Below, piece by piece: positions 13,824-14,837 of a stretch of 14,837 nucleotides of DNA. The DNA comes from an uncultured Lachnospiraceae bacterium (lineage in GTDB: Bacteria; Bacillota; Clostridia; Lachnospirales; Lachnospiraceae): assembly GCA_910579285.1 (NCBI GenBank), contig CAJTTT010000049.1:1-14837 (forward strand), written 5' to 3'. Under the pieces are notes generated by a model. The model was not told the origin of the DNA, did no database searches, and saw nothing but the letters and a program-made list of their open reading frames with translations. The first letter of the stretch is position 1; each line of letters opens with the position of its first letter. A program made the translations under genes and the position numbers.

Positions 13824-14837
13824 TGAGGTGCTGATCAGAAAACTGGTTCGGATGAAACTGAATACGGAAGCGCTTCATTTGGAGATTGTGGGGGAGTTTT
13901 CCAGCGCCGGCATGGCGGTGGAGAAACTGGAGGAGCTGAAGCCGGACATTATCATAAGCGATATCTGTATGCCGGGCGTGGATGGGATCAGTTTTAGTGA
14001 ACAGTGTACGGGAATCCTGCCCGATATCAAGATTATCATACTGACAGGATATAATGATTTTGAGTATGCGAGAAGGAGTGTGAAGGCGGGAGTCAATGAT
14101 TATCTGATGAAACCGGTGCAGACGGAAGAGCTTAATGCGTCCGTGGAGCGGCTGGCGAAACAGATCAGGGAGGAAAAGCGGAAGAAAGAGGCGCACCGTA
14201 AAATGCTGGAAGAACAGCAGAATAATATTCCGCTGCTCAGAAATACCTATATCAGCAGACTGCTTTTGAGCGATGAGATCGGGGAGGACATCATACAGAA
14301 ACTGGCTGAATACGGGGTAAGCTTTGCACAGGAGGAAAAGCGGGTGCAGCTTGGCGTGGTCATGGTACAGGAGAGTCTGAGTGAACATGAATGTCTGATG
14401 CACATTTATGAGGAGGCGCAGCAGTTTTTTAAGGACGAACAGGAAATTCATGTGGTTGCAGATCCCTGGGGCAGGATTATTTTTCTGGGAATCGGCGAAA
14501 ACGATTCTTTCTGGGAGTGCTTTGATCTGCTGCTGGAACTTTTGCGGGAAAAATATCAATATCACTTCCGATACGGGACGGGCACGGGAAAAGTCGGCAT
14601 AGAAGGAGTGCGTGCCCTGTATGTACTGGCGCTGGAGGATATGTACAGGAGATATGATAAGAAACAGACTGTTTATGGGACAGGACTTCTTGAAGGCTGT
14701 GAGAATGATGAGTTTCAGACGCTGGTGGATCACATCAACGGGGGGAATACGGAGGAGGCCCTTGCCGCACTGTCGCGTTTTCTGGATTGCCTGGGAGGTG
14801 AACGTGCAGACGCGGTATGTTCCAGACAGGGTGCGGA
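13792..14837 (+). CDS. YesN-type response regulator (AraC-class), truncated by the window edge
   Basis: The frame is open from ATG 13792 to the last base, giving 348 residues. AAAGGAG (13778-13784) supports the start. The receiver domain (1-120) has D10 and D11 in LLDDEVLIRK, phosphoacceptor D57 in IIISDICMPGVDG, T85 in IILTGYNDFEYARRSV and K107-P108 in DYLMKPV. A helical linker (about 115-145, charged) leads into the central region typical of long YesN regulators. The AraC-type DNA-binding domain expected at the C-terminus (total about 500 residues) lies beyond the window. The gene overlaps the kinase by 32 bases, so the pair is surely co-translated. The genes it controls, usually a nearby ABC importer, are not visible here. 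Confidence 0.92.
   Translation, partial: MDRLRVILLDDEVLIRKLVRMKLNTEALHLEIVGEFSSAGMAVEKLEELKPDIIISDICMPGVDGISFSEQCTGILPDIKIIILTGYNDFEYARRSVKAGVNDYLMKPVQTEELNASVERLAKQIREEKRKKEAHRKMLEEQQNNIPLLRNTYISRLLLSDEIGEDIIQKLAEYGVSFAQEEKRVQLGVVMVQESLSEHECLMHIYEEAQQFFKDEQEIHVVADPWGRIIFLGIGENDSFWECFDLLLELLREKYQYHFRYGTGTGKVGIEGVRALYVLALEDMYRRYDKKQTVYGTGLLEGCENDEFQTLVDHINGGNTEEALAALSRFLDCLGGERADAVCSRQGA

Noticed and set aside
13726..14733. 335-residue minus-strand open frame
   Set aside because: It is the antisense shadow of the YesN-type response regulator, whose plus-strand frame has all receiver motifs and a good ribosome site but runs off the edge.
1..14837. CRISPR arrays, tRNA or rRNA genes, integrase and attachment sites
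   Set aside because: No regularly spaced repeats, tRNA-like cloverleaf, rRNA stretch or integrase frame was seen on either strand.

Overview
The window looks like accessory DNA from a Gram-positive Firmicute of class Clostridia, probably a Lachnospiraceae-type gut anaerobe. The evidence is strong AGGAGG-type ribosome sites, a YesM/YesN two-component pair, a small helix-turn-helix protein of a style common in Lachnospiraceae, a stand-alone IS200 element, and a mix of AT-rich and visibly more GC-rich blocks. This assignment is inference; no rRNA or other taxonomic marker is present.

Layout. (1) 1-760: a terminator-like hairpin from a gene left of the window, then an IS200/IS605-family element carrying only tnpA (236-679), with subterminal hairpins and a perfect 14-bp inverted repeat that would hide the tnpA ribosome site. 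(2) 840-2395: AT-rich, decaying accessory DNA. It holds an unrecognised helical protein (872-1501), a possible zinc-binding fragment on the minus strand (1498-1740), and a broken piece of a DUF1998 protein resembling DrmB of the DISARM phage-defence system (1743-2071). A stretch of about 325 bases without a large gene follows; it contains a 15-codon ORF with a good ribosome site and a strong RNA hairpin just before the next gene. (3) 2399-2851: a GNAT acetyltransferase. (4) 3091-10542: a GC-richer block that reads as one functional module. An OmpR-type response regulator and histidine kinase overlap by 4 bases. After them come a promoter with a direct-repeat operator candidate, an ABC ATPase, an 833-residue double-FtsX permease, and a secreted serine hydrolase of the beta-lactamase/D-Ala-D-Ala-peptidase type. 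(5) 10543-12077: a terminator, a small HTH protein (10803-11117), an unrecognised protein (11303-11839), and a possible 27-residue ORF. (6) 12078-14837: a YesM-type histidine kinase and an overlapping YesN-type response regulator that runs off the right edge.

How the genes may work together. The central block is best read as an envelope-stress or peptide-sensing module. The kinase has an extracytoplasmic domain of about 100 residues, the regulator would act on the direct repeats in front of the ABC genes, and the transporter and the exported hydrolase would be the output. The kinase has a real sensor loop and the permease has eight predicted membrane segments (two FtsX units), so this is not a standard BceRS-BceAB set. 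The best candidate for an undescribed system is this sensor/ABC/secreted-hydrolase unit; its substrate cannot be read from sequence. The left part looks like a graveyard of mobile and defence genes.
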